A stretch of 48,246 bases of DNA from an uncultured Oscillospiraceae bacterium (GTDB lineage Bacteria > Bacillota > Clostridia > Oscillospirales > Oscillospiraceae). The stretch spans positions 1 through 48,246 of the forward strand of contig CATLFX010000016.1 in the NCBI GenBank assembly GCA_949935795.1, in the 5' to 3' direction. The translations under genes and the position numbers were made by a program. Below, piece after piece: positions 7,184 to 16,449 of this stretch; the stretch's first letter is position 1; every line of letters starts with the position of its first letter. The notes beneath the pieces are model-generated. The model was not told where the DNA came from. It saw only the letters and a list, made by a program, of their open reading frames with translations, and made no database searches.

Positions 7184-7879
7184 ATGGCTAAGAAAGGCAA
7201 AAAGTATGTGGACAGCGCCAAGCTCATCGACCGCGCCGCCCAGTATGACGTGAACGAGGCCATGGAGCTGGTCATCAAGACCGCCACCGCCAAGTTCGAC
7301 GAGACCGTGGAGCTCCATGTGAAGCTGGGTGTTGACTCCCGCCACGCCGACCAGCAGGTCCGCGGCGCCATCGTCCTCCCCCACGGCACCGGCAAGACCG
7401 CCCGTGTGCTGGTCTTCGCCAAGGGCGACAAGGCCGACGAGGCCCGTGCCGCCGGCGCTGACTTCGTGGGCGATATGGACATGGTGGAGAAAATCCAGAA
7501 GGAGAACTGGTTCGACTTCGACGTGGTTGTCGCCACCCCCGACATGATGGGTACTGTGGGCCGTCTGGGTAAGATCCTGGGCCCCAAGGGCCTGATGCCC
7601 TCCCCCAAGGCCGGCACCGTCACCCCCAACGTGACCCAGGCTGTCAACGAGATCAAAGCCGGTAAGGTGGAGTACCGCCTGGACAAAACCAACATCATCC
7701 ACTGCCCCATCGGCAAGGTCTCTTTCGGCCCAGAGAAGCTGGGCGACAACCTGATGGCCCTCATGGGAGCCATCGTCAAGGCCAAGCCCGCCGCCGCCAA
7801 GGGCCAGTACGTCAAGAGCTGCGTCGCCGCCGCCACTATGGGCCCCGGCGTGAAGCTGAATCCCGGTAAGTTCGCGTAA
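7184..7879 (+). CDS. rplA: 50S ribosomal protein L1
   Basis: This 231-residue protein has the full length of bacterial L1. Domain I holds the N- and C-terminal parts, and domain II is inserted in the middle. Recognisable segments are [34 protein letters not shown], the [20 protein letters not shown] signature and the C-terminal [19 protein letters not shown]1 forms the ribosomal stalk at the E site and, in many bacteria, autoregulates rplKA through the leader. AAAGGAGGAGA precedes the ATG. The usual downstream partners rplJ and rplL are absent; two terminators and a converging operon follow instead. Confidence 0.96.
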   Translation: MAKKGKKYVDSAKLIDRAAQYDVNEAMELVIKTATAKFDETVELHVKLGVDSRHADQQVRGAIVLPHGTGKTARVLVFAKGDKADEARAAGADFVGDMDMVEKIQKENWFDFDVVVATPDMMGTVGRLGKILGPKGLMPSPKAGTVTPNVTQAVNEIKAGKVEYRLDKTNIIHCPIGKVSFGPEKLGDNLMALMGAIVKAKPAAAKGQYVKSCVAAATMGPGVKLNPGKFA

Positions 7880-8005
7880 TTTTTCGACATAGAAAAGCCG
7901 CCGGCCGACAAGGGCGCTGCCTAAGAAAATATGGGAAAACCCAGAAATCAATGTTTTTAAGGGCAGCGGAAAACAGGGCGGCGCATTCAAATGAACAACA
8001 GCACA

Positions 8006-8045
8006 GAAAACGCCGCAGATTTTGCAAAAATTCTGCGGCGTTTTC
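8006..8045 (+). terminator. Terminator of the rplKA operon
   Basis: GAAAACGCCGCAG (8006-8018) and its complement (8033-8045) form a 13-bp stem with a 14-nt loop; the right arm ends in a T-rich tract. The 290-nt space after rplA holds this terminator, the nifU terminator at 8133-8160 and nothing else recognisable. Confidence 0.8.
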
Positions 8046-8128
8046 TTTCAAGTTCACATCGGCGTTGACATTTTGCAAGTTTCAGCCGGATAGATTCAGA
8101 CGCCTTTGTGAGGATATGGCCCGGCAGA

Positions 8129-8160
8129 CGAAAAGCCTCCCCGGCGGGCCGGGGAGGCTT
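8129..8160 (-). terminator. Terminator of the nifS-nifU operon
   Basis: AAGCCTCCCCGG and its complement form a 12-bp stem (8133-8144 / 8149-8160). On the minus strand it is followed by T4 and lies just after the nifU stop codon. Confidence 0.85.
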
Positions 8161-8168
8161 CCTTAATC

Positions 8169-8595
8169 TCATTCGTGGTGGTCGTGCTCGTGGCAGCAGG
8201 AGCAGTCGCCGTCACAGAACTGCTCCGCATCGTAGGCGATGCCGTTTTTGTCGTAGTAGTCCTTAATGGCCGCACGGACCGCCTCCTCCGCCAGCACAGA
8301 ACAGTGGATCTTGTGGGCGGGCAGACCGTCCAGGGCCTCCACCACCGCCTGGTTGGTGAGGCTCAGGGCCTCCTCCACCCGCTTGCCCTTGATGAGCTCG
8401 GTGGCCATGGAGCTGGTAGCGATTGCACTACCGCAGCCAAAGGTCTCAAACTTCACGTCCACGATGACCCCATCCTCAATCTTGAGGTACATCTTCATGA
8501 TATCGCCGCATTTGGCGTTGCCCACCTCGCCCACGCCGTCGGCGTTCTCGATCTCACCCACGTTCCGGGGATTGCGGAAGTGGTCCATCACTTTT

Positions 8596-8609
<14 letters not shown>
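8169..8609 (-). CDS. nifU: Iron-sulfur cluster scaffold protein, IscU/NifU N-terminal type
   Basis: This 146-residue protein starts MLYSEKVMDHFRNPRNVG and carries the IscU cluster ligands. They are the cysteine in GNAKCGD, the cysteine in TFGCGSAIATSSM and the cysteine in HCSVLAEEAV, plus an aspartate after the first cysteine. It assembles transient [2Fe-2S] and [4Fe-4S] clusters with sulfur delivered by the cysteine desulfurase encoded immediately upstream. The C-terminus ends in an unusual cysteine/histidine-rich tail (CDGDCSCCHEHDHHE) that could bind metal. The frame extends upstream, but ATG 8609 gives the conserved N-terminus and has an AGAGGAG site. It overlaps nifS by 14 nt. Confidence 0.93.
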
Positions 8610-9783
<1,174 letters not shown>

Positions 9784-9842
9784 GACTTGTTCCATCTCCT
9801 TAGAAGTCCGTGGAAAAAGGACTGATTTTTGATTTCGCCCAA

Positions 9843-9871
9843 ATCATACCGTAAAAAGCATACCTTGTCAA
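9843..9871 (-). promoter_or_regulatory. Promoter of the nifS-nifU operon
   Basis: On the minus strand TTGACA (9871-9866) and TATGAT (9848-9843) are 17 bp apart, about 60 nt before the nifS start. No IscR-like gene is adjacent. Confidence 0.8.
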
Positions 9872-9916
9872 TAGGAATTATAGAAATTCTTTTGGAGAGG
9901 CCGCGCCGCTGCAAAA

Positions 9917-9955
9917 CCAAAGCCCGCCCACGCGGCTGCGCATGGGCGGGTTTTC
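9917..9955 (-). terminator. Terminator after the HIT gene
   Basis: CCCGCCCA (9923-9930) pairs with TGGGCGGG (9943-9950). On the minus strand the stem is followed by CTTTGGTTTT, and on the plus strand by TTTT. The rest of the 9872-10107 spacer shows no gene or other convincing signal. Confidence 0.7.
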
Positions 9956-10107
9956 TGCCGTTTCCCTATGAAATGTTCAAATCCGCGTGATAAAAGTTCT
10001 CCAGGCTCAGTAGCCGCCGCTGAAGGTCCGCCGGGGATTAGGCATACTCTTTGACGCTGGCCCCGGGCCCCCAGTCCGTGCTGCGGGCGGCGCTGTCACC
10101 GCCGGTC

Positions 10108-10467
10108 TCAGCCGGGAGGCCAGGTCATATCCCGCCCCGCCAGCACATGGAAGTGCAGGTGGGGCACGGACTGCCCCGCCTGGGGGCCGCAGTTGGACAC
10201 CACCCGGAAATCGGTGATTCCCAGCTCCTTTGCCACCTTGGAGATGGCCTCAAAGCAGTGGGCCACAACATAGGAATTGCTCCCGTCAATCTCCCCGCAG
10301 GAACCGATGTGGGCCTTGGGGATGACCAGGAAATGAGTGGGCGCTTGAGGGTCGATATCATAAAAAGCGTAGCAGACCTCGTCTTCATACACCTTGTTAG
10401 AGGGAATCTCCCCCTTGATGATTTTACAGAACAGGCAATTGGGGTCGTAATTCAATACGTCGGACAT
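10108..10467 (-). CDS. HIT-family nucleotide hydrolase/transferase
   Basis: This 119-residue protein is a standard histidine-triad enzyme. CLFCKIIKGEIPSNKVYEDE lies near the N-terminus, HFLVIPKAHI in the middle, and the triad QSVPHLHFHVLAG (HxHxH) near the C-terminus. Bacterial HinT-like proteins hydrolyse nucleoside phosphoramidates and aminoacyl-adenylates. ATG 10467 follows AGGAGG. The start is only 14 nt after the stop of the preceding unknown gene on the same strand, so the two are probably one operon. alaS lies further upstream on the same strand, behind a separate promoter. Confidence 0.92.
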   Translation of the reverse strand: MSDVLNYDPNCLFCKIIKGEIPSNKVYEDEVCYAFYDIDPQAPTHFLVIPKAHIGSCGEIDGSNSYVVAHCFEAISKVAKELGITDFRVVSNCGPQAGQSVPHLHFHVLAGRDMTWPPG

Positions 10468-10481
10468 GGGTAAGCCTCCTC

Positions 10482-11276
10482 TCAAACGGGTTTGAATTGG
10501 TTGGCGGCCGGGTCGTAGGCATAGCCCACACCGGCCAGCTTTTCCGTCAGCTCGGTTTTGTCCGCGTCCAGCCCTTCACACAGGGCGTCCAGGCTGGAAT
10601 ATTCGTCCCGGAGCTTAGTGTTCACAACGCTCAGCAAAATATTGGGGTCTTGCGGTATCATAGGATCACCCTCCCTGATGGCGGTAAGCATGACAGTATG
10701 TGTACCTTGAACTTGAACAATTTCTCCCTCTTCTTCCGGACGCTCATAGCCCACCGCGTCGTAGTATTCCTCGGAAAAGTTCAAGACTGCCGGGTCAAAT
10801 TTGGCCTGCATGGCTTTGACTTTCTTAAATGGGTCAACAGGGGTCAAGCCAAATTCCTTTACAATTGCAGACAGGGCCTTATCCTTTTCCTCGAAAAACT
10901 TCGCCTGGTACTCATTCTTCCGGGCGGCGGCGTCCTCCGCCGCCAGCTCCTCATACTGTTTCCGATTCATCCAGAAAATCTGGCTCAGCGGGTTGGCGTC
11001 CTGGCAATAGAGGATGAACGAGAGGAACTCCCGGAAATCGCTGGCCACCGGGAGCACGTAGGTCCCCCGTTCCCCCATAGATGGGTCCACGCAGAACACC
11101 CGCTCATCCTCGGGCAGAAGGATGAAGTGGACGCCGTCGCAGCCGATCCGGCCCACAAATTCCGCATCCACCGGGGTGCAGTAATAGGCGAAGCCGTCCG
11201 CTCCGCTCTGGAGCAGTCCAATGGAATCAAAATTGATGTCCAGCGTCCGGAAGCGCTTCAAATCGTCTCTTGTCAT
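10482..11276 (-). CDS. Conserved hypothetical protein of gut Clostridia, unknown function
   Basis: I do not recognise a characterised domain in this 264-residue soluble protein. It is acidic and has no signal peptide or membrane helix. The pattern TYVLPVASDFREFLSFILYC with aromatic residues around IFWMNRKQYEEL resembles a group of uncharacterised proteins I associate with Lachnospiraceae and Oscillospiraceae. That resemblance is from memory only, and a distant SUKH-like fold is a guess. ATG 11276 (MTRDDLKRFRTLD) has a GAGG site. It is followed closely by the HIT gene. Its promoter (11352-11380) lies inside a dispersed repeat. Confidence 0.6.
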   Translation of the reverse strand: MTRDDLKRFRTLDINFDSIGLLQSGADGFAYYCTPVDAEFVGRIGCDGVHFILLPEDERVFCVDPSMGERGTYVLPVASDFREFLSFILYCQDANPLSQIFWMNRKQYEELAAEDAAARKNEYQAKFFEEKDKALSAIVKEFGLTPVDPFKKVKAMQAKFDPAVLNFSEEYYDAVGYERPEEEGEIVQVQGTHTVMLTAIREGDPMIPQDPNILLSVVNTKLRDEYSSLDALCEGLDADKTELTEKLAGVGYAYDPAANQFKPV

Positions 11277-11289
11277 ATCTTCATCCTCA

Positions 11290-11480
11290 CTTCTCAATTG
11301 CATTGCCTTCGCCGCCGGGCAGAACCGGAACAAACCGCTGCCCGGCAGCAAATTAAACCGCTGTTTTTTAACGATGTCAAAACGTTTCGTCGCCGGGCAG
11401 AACTAAAACCTATTACTGTTTCTGTCCGTCAGCGAACCAAAAGTTCTTTTTGCCTACTTTTTCTTACAAGAAAAAGTAGG
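11290..11480 (-). repeat. Dispersed hairpin repeat region downstream of alaS
   Basis: Reading on the minus strand right after the alaS stop codon, CCTACTTTTTCTT pairs with AAGAAAAAGTAGG (11480-11453). AAAAAGAACTTTTGG and TTCGCTGACGG follow. Then come three units built on CTGCCCGGC or CTGCCGGGC (around 11400, 11340 and 11320). The order matches the copy after the blaI-like gene at 497. The stretch also carries the promoter of the unknown gene. Confidence 0.75.
11352..11380 (-). promoter_or_regulatory. Promoter of the unknown gene and HIT gene
   Basis: On the minus strand TTGACA (11380-11375) and TTTAAT (11357-11352) are 17 bp apart, about 75 nt before the start codon and inside the repeat block. 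Confidence 0.7.
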
Positions 11481-14168
11481 TCACAGGCCCAGCTTCATGG
11501 CGACCACGTTGTCCACCATGGCCAGCGCGTTGTCCAGCATGAGCACGTCCTTGCCGCCGCCCATGGCGGAGTCGGGCTTGCCGCCGCCGGAGCCGCCCGC
11601 GATGGCGCACACCTGCTTGATGATGTCCCCGGCCTTGACGCCCTTTTTGACGGCCTCCTTGCCGCAGGCGCACAGGAAGGTGATCTTGCCGTCGTTGACG
11701 CAGGCCAGCACCGCCACCACACAGGAGTCCTTTTCCCGGAGCAGGTCGCCCATCTGGCGCAGGCGGGCGCCGTCAGCCTCGGGCACGGTGGCCGTCAGCA
11801 CCTTCAGCCCGCCCAGCTCATGGGCGCCAAACATGATGCGTTCGGTCTCCCCCGCCGCCTCCTTGGCCTTGTACTTCTCTATCAGCTGATGCATGGACTT
11901 GATCTCGCCCATGACATTCTCCGCTTTCTCCCGCAGCTCATGAGGCTTAGCCTTCAACACCGACGCGGCCTGAACCGCCATCTGGTAGACATCCTCGAAG
12001 AACTGCAAAGTCTCCTCACCCGTGGTGGCCTCGATGCGGCGCACGCCGCTGGCCACAGAGAACTCGTTTTTGATACGGAAGCAGCCTGCCTTCGCGGTGT
12101 TGTCCAGATGGGTTCCGCCGCAGAACTCCACGGAGAACCCGTCCCCCATGTCCACTACCCGGACAGTGTCGCCATACTTCTCTCCGAACAAGGCAATGGC
12201 TCCTCGCTGCTTGGCCTCCTCAATGGGCAGCACATCGGTACGCACCTCATAGCCGGACAAAATGGCGTCGTTGACGATGCGGCTGACCTTGGCAATCTCC
12301 TCTACAGTCATGGCATTGAAGTGGGTAAAGTCGAAACGCAGCCGGTCCGGTTCCACCAGGGAGCCTGCCTGGTGCACATGGTCGCCCAGCACCTCACGCA
12401 GGGCCTTGTCCAGCAGGTGGGTGGCGGTGTGGGCCCGGGCCACGGCCTTCCGGCGCTTCAGGTCGATCTGAGCGCACACGGTATCCCCCACTTTGAGCAC
12501 GCCCTCGGTCATCTTGCCGTAGTGCATATATTTGCCGCCCTTATTCTTCTGCACGTCGGTGACCTCGAAGCCCACTTTGTCGGCAAAAATCACGCCGTGG
12601 TCGGCCACCTGGCCGCCCATCTCGGCGTAGAAGGGGGTCTTGTCCAGCACCACAATGCCCTCCACGCCGGGCATCAGCTCCTCGGCCAGCTCGTTTTCCA
12701 CCACCAGGGCCATCACCTTCACCCCGGCGACTGCCTTGACCGTGTTGGCGCTGTCATAGCCCACAAACTCAGTCTCCGGCACGTCCTTGCCGAACTCCAC
12801 GCCAGCCCAGCCCAAATCGCCCAGGGCCTCCCGGGCCTTCCGGGCCCGCTGGCGCTGCTCCTCCATAAGCTGCTTGAACTCGGCCTCGTTCAAATCCATC
12901 CCCTGCTCTTGGACCATTTCCAGGGTCAGGTCGATGGGGAAGCCGTAGGTATCGTACAGCTTGAAGGCGTCCGCGCCGGAGAAGGTTTTCTCCCCCTTCT
13001 CCTTGTGGCCGGCCAGCATCTCGTTGAAAATTTTCAGGCCGCCGTCGATGGTCTTGGCGAAGTTCTCCTCCTCCACCCGGATAACCTTGGTGATATAGTC
13101 CTGACGCTCCCGCAGCTCGGGATAGTGGCCTTCGTTCTCGTGAATGACAGTGTCGCACACCTGATACAGGAAAGGCTTGTTGACGCCCAGCAGCTTGCCG
13201 TGACGTGCGGCCCGGCGCAGCAGGCGGCGCAGCACATAGCCCCGGCCCTCGTTGGAGGGCAGCACACCGTCACAGATCATGAAGGTGGCGGAGCGGATGT
13301 GGTCGGTGATGACACGCAGGGACACGTCCTTCTCCCGGGTCTCGCCGTAATGGGCGTGGGTGATCTCGGACACCTTGTTGGTGATGTTCATCACGGTGTC
13401 CACGTCGAACAGGGAGCCCACCCCCTGGCACACGCAGGCCAGACGCTCCAGGCCCATGCCGGTGTCGATGTTTTTCTGTTTCAGCTCGGTGTAGTGGTCG
13501 TTTCCGTCGTTGTCGAACTGGGAGAACACCACGTTCCACACCTCGATATAACGGTCGCAGTCGCAGCCCACGGTGCATCCGGGCTTGCCGCAGCCGTGCT
13601 CGGGTCCCCGGTCGTAGTAGATCTCGGAACAGGGGCCGCAGGGGCCGGAGCCGTGCTCCCAGAAGTTGTCCGCCTTGCCGAACTTAAAAATGCGGTCGGC
13701 GGGTATGCCGATCTCCTCATTCCAGATGCGGAAGGCCTCGTCGTCGGCGGGGGTGGTCTCGTTGCCGGCGAACACGGAGGGATACAGGCGGCTGGGGTCC
13801 AGCCCCACCCACTCGGGAGAGGTCAGGAACTCCCAGGCCCAGTGGATGGCGTCCTTCTTGAAGTAGTCGCCGAAAGAGAAATTGCCCAGCATCTCGAAAT
13901 AGGTGCCGTGGCGGTCGGTGTGGCCGATGTTCTCGATGTCGCCGGTGCGGATGCACTTCTGGCAGGTGGTGACCCGGTGGCGGGGGGGCTCCTGCTCCCC
14001 GGTGAAATAGGGCTTCATGGGGGCCATACCGGAGTTGATGAGCAGCAGAGACGCGTCGTTCTGGGGGATCAGGGAGAAGCTGGGCAGGCGCAGGTGGCCT
14101 TTGGTCTCGAAGAACTTCAGGAACATCTCCCGCAGTTCGTTCAGGCCATAGGGTTTGGGATCGTACAT
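11481..14168 (-). CDS. alaS: Alanyl-tRNA synthetase
   Basis: This 895-residue protein has the full AlaRS domain order. A class II catalytic core begins MYDPKPYGLNELREMFLKFFETKGH with the RVTTCQKCIRTGDIENIGHTDRHGTYFEMLGNFSFGDYF block. A tRNA-recognition region follows, then the editing domain with HTATHLLDKAL and CGGTHLDNT (zinc-binding His/Cys). The C-Ala domain ends with a glycine-rich GGSGGGKPDSAMGGG stretch. It charges tRNA-Ala and clears mischarged Ser or Gly. ATG 14168 with GGAGGT gives the family N-terminus; the longer open frame reaches into repeat DNA. Upstream on the same strand are an ASCH gene and an alanine-type T-box. Confidence 0.97.
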   Translation of the reverse strand: MYDPKPYGLNELREMFLKFFETKGHLRLPSFSLIPQNDASLLLINSGMAPMKPYFTGEQEPPRHRVTTCQKCIRTGDIENIGHTDRHGTYFEMLGNFSFGDYFKKDAIHWAWEFLTSPEWVGLDPSRLYPSVFAGNETTPADDEAFRIWNEEIGIPADRIFKFGKADNFWEHGSGPCGPCSEIYYDRGPEHGCGKPGCTVGCDCDRYIEVWNVVFSQFDNDGNDHYTELKQKNIDTGMGLERLACVCQGVGSLFDVDTVMNITNKVSEITHAHYGETREKDVSLRVITDHIRSATFMICDGVLPSNEGRGYVLRRLLRRAARHGKLLGVNKPFLYQVCDTVIHENEGHYPELRERQDYITKVIRVEEENFAKTIDGGLKIFNEMLAGHKEKGEKTFSGADAFKLYDTYGFPIDLTLEMVQEQGMDLNEAEFKQLMEEQRQRARKAREALGDLGWAGVEFGKDVPETEFVGYDSANTVKAVAGVKVMALVVENELAEELMPGVEGIVVLDKTPFYAEMGGQVADHGVIFADKVGFEVTDVQKNKGGKYMHYGKMTEGVLKVGDTVCAQIDLKRRKAVARAHTATHLLDKALREVLGDHVHQAGSLVEPDRLRFDFTHFNAMTVEEIAKVSRIVNDAILSGYEVRTDVLPIEEAKQRGAIALFGEKYGDTVRVVDMGDGFSVEFCGGTHLDNTAKAGCFRIKNEFSVASGVRRIEATTGEETLQFFEDVYQMAVQAASVLKAKPHELREKAENVMGEIKSMHQLIEKYKAKEAAGETERIMFGAHELGGLKVLTATVPEADGARLRQMGDLLREKDSCVVAVLACVNDGKITFLCACGKEAVKKGVKAGDIIKQVCAIAGGSGGGKPDSAMGGGKDVLMLDNALAMVDNVVAMKLGL

Positions 14169-14214
14169 GGGAATTACCTCCATATATATTGATTTATGTG
14201 ATAACAAAGGGCAA

Positions 14215-14262
14215 GGGCGTTCTTTTTCTTTGAAATGAAAAAGAACCAAAAAGAAACTTTTG
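14215..14262 (+). repeat. Dispersed hairpin repeat between the ASCH gene and alaS
   Basis: A 10-bp stem GTTCTTTTTC/GAAAAAGAAC (14219-14246) is followed by CAAAAAGAAACTTTTGGACGCG. It is the third member of the repeat family in this window, here in the opposite orientation to alaS. It fills most of the 122-nt gap between the ASCH gene and alaS; no good promoter was seen in that gap. Confidence 0.65.
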
Positions 14263-14290
14263 GACGCGAAACTTCGTTTCGCTTGGAAGC

Positions 14291-14740
14291 TTAATCCAGA
14301 TCCAGAGGGTAAACCATCTCAAACTCCTCGCACACCACCGGCATGGACGGGGAAAATTCCAGTCCGGCTTCCTCCAGCTCGGCGCGGAAAAAGTCCTCGT
14401 GGACTTTTCGCCAGTAGGCCAGGGAGCGGTCACCCTCCCCTTCCCGGCAGGCATGTTCGGCGCTCACCTGGTCGAAGGGCACGGTGTACACCCTTGTGGT
14501 GTGGGTGACGCACACCGCCTCGTCCCGGCTGTTGAGGACTACGCTGTATTCCCCCGCCTCCGGCAGCGGCTCCCCCTCCAGCGCGTACAGCGGCCCGGAG
14601 CTGGCGGTGGCGGTCTTGATGCCGGTGCGGGTCAGCTCCGCTAAGGTATCCGGGTCGGCCCCATAGGCCCAGGGTTCATAGTCCTCCCCAGCCTCCGGGT
14701 TGACGGTTTTATAAGCCGCCCACAGCTCCTGATGGGTCAT
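14291..14740 (-). CDS. ASCH-domain protein
   Basis: This 149-residue soluble protein matches the ASCH fold, a PUA-like RNA-binding or nuclease domain. ELWAAYKTVNPEAGEDYEPWAYGADPDTLAEL, then KTATASSGPLYALEGEPLPEAGEYSVVLNS, and a C-terminal EEFEMVYPLD give the pattern of the YqfB/ASCH proteins often annotated next to tRNA-related genes. Its biochemical role is not established; some ASCH proteins act on modified nucleosides or RNA. AAAGGAGG precedes ATG 14740. It is the first gene after the alanine T-box terminator, ahead of alaS. Its expression should therefore rise when uncharged tRNA-Ala accumulates. Confidence 0.8.
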   Translation of the reverse strand: MTHQELWAAYKTVNPEAGEDYEPWAYGADPDTLAELTRTGIKTATASSGPLYALEGEPLPEAGEYSVVLNSRDEAVCVTHTTRVYTVPFDQVSAEHACREGEGDRSLAYWRKVHEDFFRAELEEAGLEFSPSMPVVCEEFEMVYPLDLD

Positions 14741-14759
14741 TTCAATCCTCCTTTACAGC

Positions 14760-14973
14760 AAAAAATCCCCGCCGCGGCTCAGGGACGAAGCGTACGCTCC
14801 GTGGTACCACCCTGATTCCCTCCTGGCGAGGACACTCGTTCGTCCGGTAACGGGGACCCCGTCCCGGTCATCCCGGGAGTGCTCGGGAGCGGCCTGTCCA
14901 AACGTCCGGCGCGAGGGCTTTCACTCTCCCCTCTCGCTTTGGCGCGGCAGCCTGGACTTAACTCCGTCACAGC
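14760..14973 (-). promoter_or_regulatory. T-box riboswitch specific for tRNA-Ala
   Basis: On the minus strand the T-box core AGGGTGGTACCACGG (14813-14799) is followed by a GC-rich hairpin and T6 (14765-14760), the leader terminator. Stem I can be drawn as GGAG/CTCC at the base and GTCCA/TGGAC above the specifier loop. The 3' side of that loop reads AGGCCG, so the specifier is GCC (14893-14891), an alanine codon, followed by the usual purine. The UGGU bulge fits an A discriminator, as in tRNA-Ala. The 329-nt stretch between the ASCH and dehydrogenase genes holds this element, its promoter and the next terminator. Confidence 0.9.
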
Positions 14974-14979
14974 GGGTCT

Positions 14980-15007
14980 ATTTTACCATATTTCCGCCGC
15001 TTGTCAA
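14980..15007 (-). promoter_or_regulatory. Promoter of the T-box/ASCH/alaS operon
   Basis: On the minus strand TTGACA (15007-15002) and TAAAAT (14985-14980) are 16 bp apart. A TGG before the -10 makes it an extended -10 element. Confidence 0.8.
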
Positions 15008-15020
15008 GCGTAGAACGCAA

Positions 15021-15055
15021 AAAAGCCCCCGCCGGACGCACCGGCGGGGGCAAAA
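15021..15055 (-). terminator. Terminator of the alcohol dehydrogenase gene
   Basis: GCCCCCGCCGG (15025-15035) pairs perfectly with 15041-15051 around a 5-nt loop. On the minus strand it is followed by TTTTTT. It lies only 14 bp before the -35 box of the T-box operon. Confidence 0.9.
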
Positions 15056-15069
15056 TGGCTTTGCTTGGA

Positions 15070-16287
15070 TTAGAAGTCCACCTCAGTGTCGTAGTAGCAG
15101 CACTTGAGCAGCTTCTCCATCTCCTCCACAGAGGGCTGGCGGGGGTTGGAGCCGGTGCAGGCGTCGCCGATGGCGTTGACGGCGATGTCGTGGAGCCGCT
15201 CCAGGAACACCTCTTCGGGGACGAAGCCCTGGTCGCAGGGGTAGCTGTCCGGGCCGTACTTGCCGATGCAGTGGGGGATGTTCAGGTCGTCGTTCATCTT
15301 GCGCAGGTAGGCGATGAGGAGCTTGACCTTCTCCTCCACGGTGTCACCGCCCAGGCCCATGAAGTCGGCGATGTCGCCGTACCGCCTGGCGGCGGTCTCA
15401 TCCTTGGCGTTGAAGGCGATGACCTTGGGCAGGTACATGGCGTTGGCCGCGCCGTGGATGATGTGGGCGCCGTAGTCGGCGAAGGCCGCGCCGGTCTTGT
15501 GGGCCATGGAGTGGACGATGCCCAGCAGGGCGTTGGAGAAGGCCATGCCGGCCAGGCACTGGGCGTTGTGCATGGAGTCCCGCTTGGCCATGTCGCCGTT
15601 GTAGGAGTCCACCAGGTCGTTCTGGATCATCTTGATGGCGTGGAGGGCCAGGGGGTCGGTGTAGTCGCAGTTGGCGGTGGACACGTAGGCCTCGATGGCG
15701 TGGGTGATGGCGTCCATACCGGTGTGGGCCACCAGCTTCTTGGGCATGGTCTCGGCCAGGTCCGGGTCCACGATGGCCACGTCGGGGGTGATCTCAAAGT
15801 CGGCGATGGGGTACTTGATGCCCTTCTGGTAGTCGGTGATGATGGAGAAGGCAGTCACCTCGGTGGCGGTGCCGGAGGTGGAGGAGATGGCGCAGAAGCG
15901 GGCCTTCTTGCGCAGGGCGGGGATGCCGAACACCTTGCACATCTCCTCGAAGGTGATGTCGGGGTATTCATATTTGATCCACATGGCCTTGGCCGCGTCG
16001 ATGGGGGAGCCGCCGCCCATGGCCACGATCCAGTCGGGCTGGAACTTCAGCATGGCCTCCGCGCCCTTCATCACGGTCTCCACGGAGGGGTCGGGCTCGA
16101 TGCCCTCAAACAGCTCCACCTCCATGCCGGCCTCTTTCAGGTACGCCACGGCCCGGTCCAGGAAGCCGAACTTCTTCATGGAGCCGCCGCCCACACAGAT
16201 CATCGCCCGCTTGCCGTCAAAGGACTTCAGCGCCTCCAGAGCGCCCTTGCCATGGTACAGGTCACGGGGAAGAGTAAAACGTGCCAT
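15070..16287 (-). CDS. Iron-containing alcohol dehydrogenase (butanol dehydrogenase type)
   Basis: This 405-residue group III alcohol dehydrogenase has an N-terminal Rossmann-like domain with ICVGGGSMKKFG and AMGGGSPIDAAKAMW (NAD(P) binding). The C-terminal helical domain carries the metal ligands in DPDLAETMPKKLVAHTGMDAITHAIEAY and in GIVHSMAHKTGAAFADYGAHIIHGAANAMYLP. It should reduce an aldehyde to an alcohol with NAD(P)H in the cytoplasm, to re-oxidise cofactor during fermentation. ATG 16287 (MARFTLPRDLYHGKG) follows GGAGGT; a frame extension of five residues was rejected. A Rex-type operator overlaps its -10 box, which fits redox control by the NADH/NAD ratio. The exact substrate cannot be read from sequence. 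Confidence 0.92.
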   Translation of the reverse strand: MARFTLPRDLYHGKGALEALKSFDGKRAMICVGGGSMKKFGFLDRAVAYLKEAGMEVELFEGIEPDPSVETVMKGAEAMLKFQPDWIVAMGGGSPIDAAKAMWIKYEYPDITFEEMCKVFGIPALRKKARFCAISSTSGTATEVTAFSIITDYQKGIKYPIADFEITPDVAIVDPDLAETMPKKLVAHTGMDAITHAIEAYVSTANCDYTDPLALHAIKMIQNDLVDSYNGDMAKRDSMHNAQCLAGMAFSNALLGIVHSMAHKTGAAFADYGAHIIHGAANAMYLPKVIAFNAKDETAARRYGDIADFMGLGGDTVEEKVKLLIAYLRKMNDDLNIPHCIGKYGPDSYPCDQGFVPEEVFLERLHDIAVNAIGDACTGSNPRQPSVEEMEKLLKCCYYDTEVDF

Positions 16288-16333
16288 ATGTATTACCTCC
16301 AATATATACTGGGCAAATTGGTCCGCCCAAATC

Positions 16334-16349
16334 TGTTAAGATTTTAACA
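16334..16349. promoter_or_regulatory. Rex-type operator
   Basis: TGTTAA (16334-16339), a 4-bp spacer and TTAACA (16344-16349) make a perfect dyad that matches the core of the Rex consensus TTGTTAA-N4-TTAACAA. It covers the -10 element of the dehydrogenase promoter. Rex is the NADH-sensing repressor that controls fermentation genes, including alcohol dehydrogenases, in clostridia. Confidence 0.85.
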
Positions 16350-16369
16350 CATTGTCCCGTCCATTGCAA
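16341..16369 (-). promoter_or_regulatory. Promoter of the alcohol dehydrogenase gene
   Basis: On the minus strand TTGCAA (16369-16364) and TAAAAT (16346-16341) are 17 bp apart, about 55 nt before the start codon. Confidence 0.75.
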
Positions 16370-16449
16370 GAGGCAATCACAGCCATTTGTCAAAACCTTC
16401 ACAAATTATTTCTTAACCGCCCTTAATAAAAACTTTCAAATTTCTCCGC

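Noticed and set aside
8065-8096. A possible plus-strand promoter (TTGACA at 8065, TAGATT at 8091)
   Set aside because: Spacing is 20 bp, and only a terminator and a converging gene follow, so there is nothing to transcribe.
10497-14192. A 1231-codon plus-strand open frame antisense to alaS and its neighbours
   Set aside because: The high GC content leaves long stop-free frames opposite real genes. The minus strand encodes a complete AlaRS with ribosome site, and the antisense product (rich in His, Gly and Leu) has no recognisable domain.
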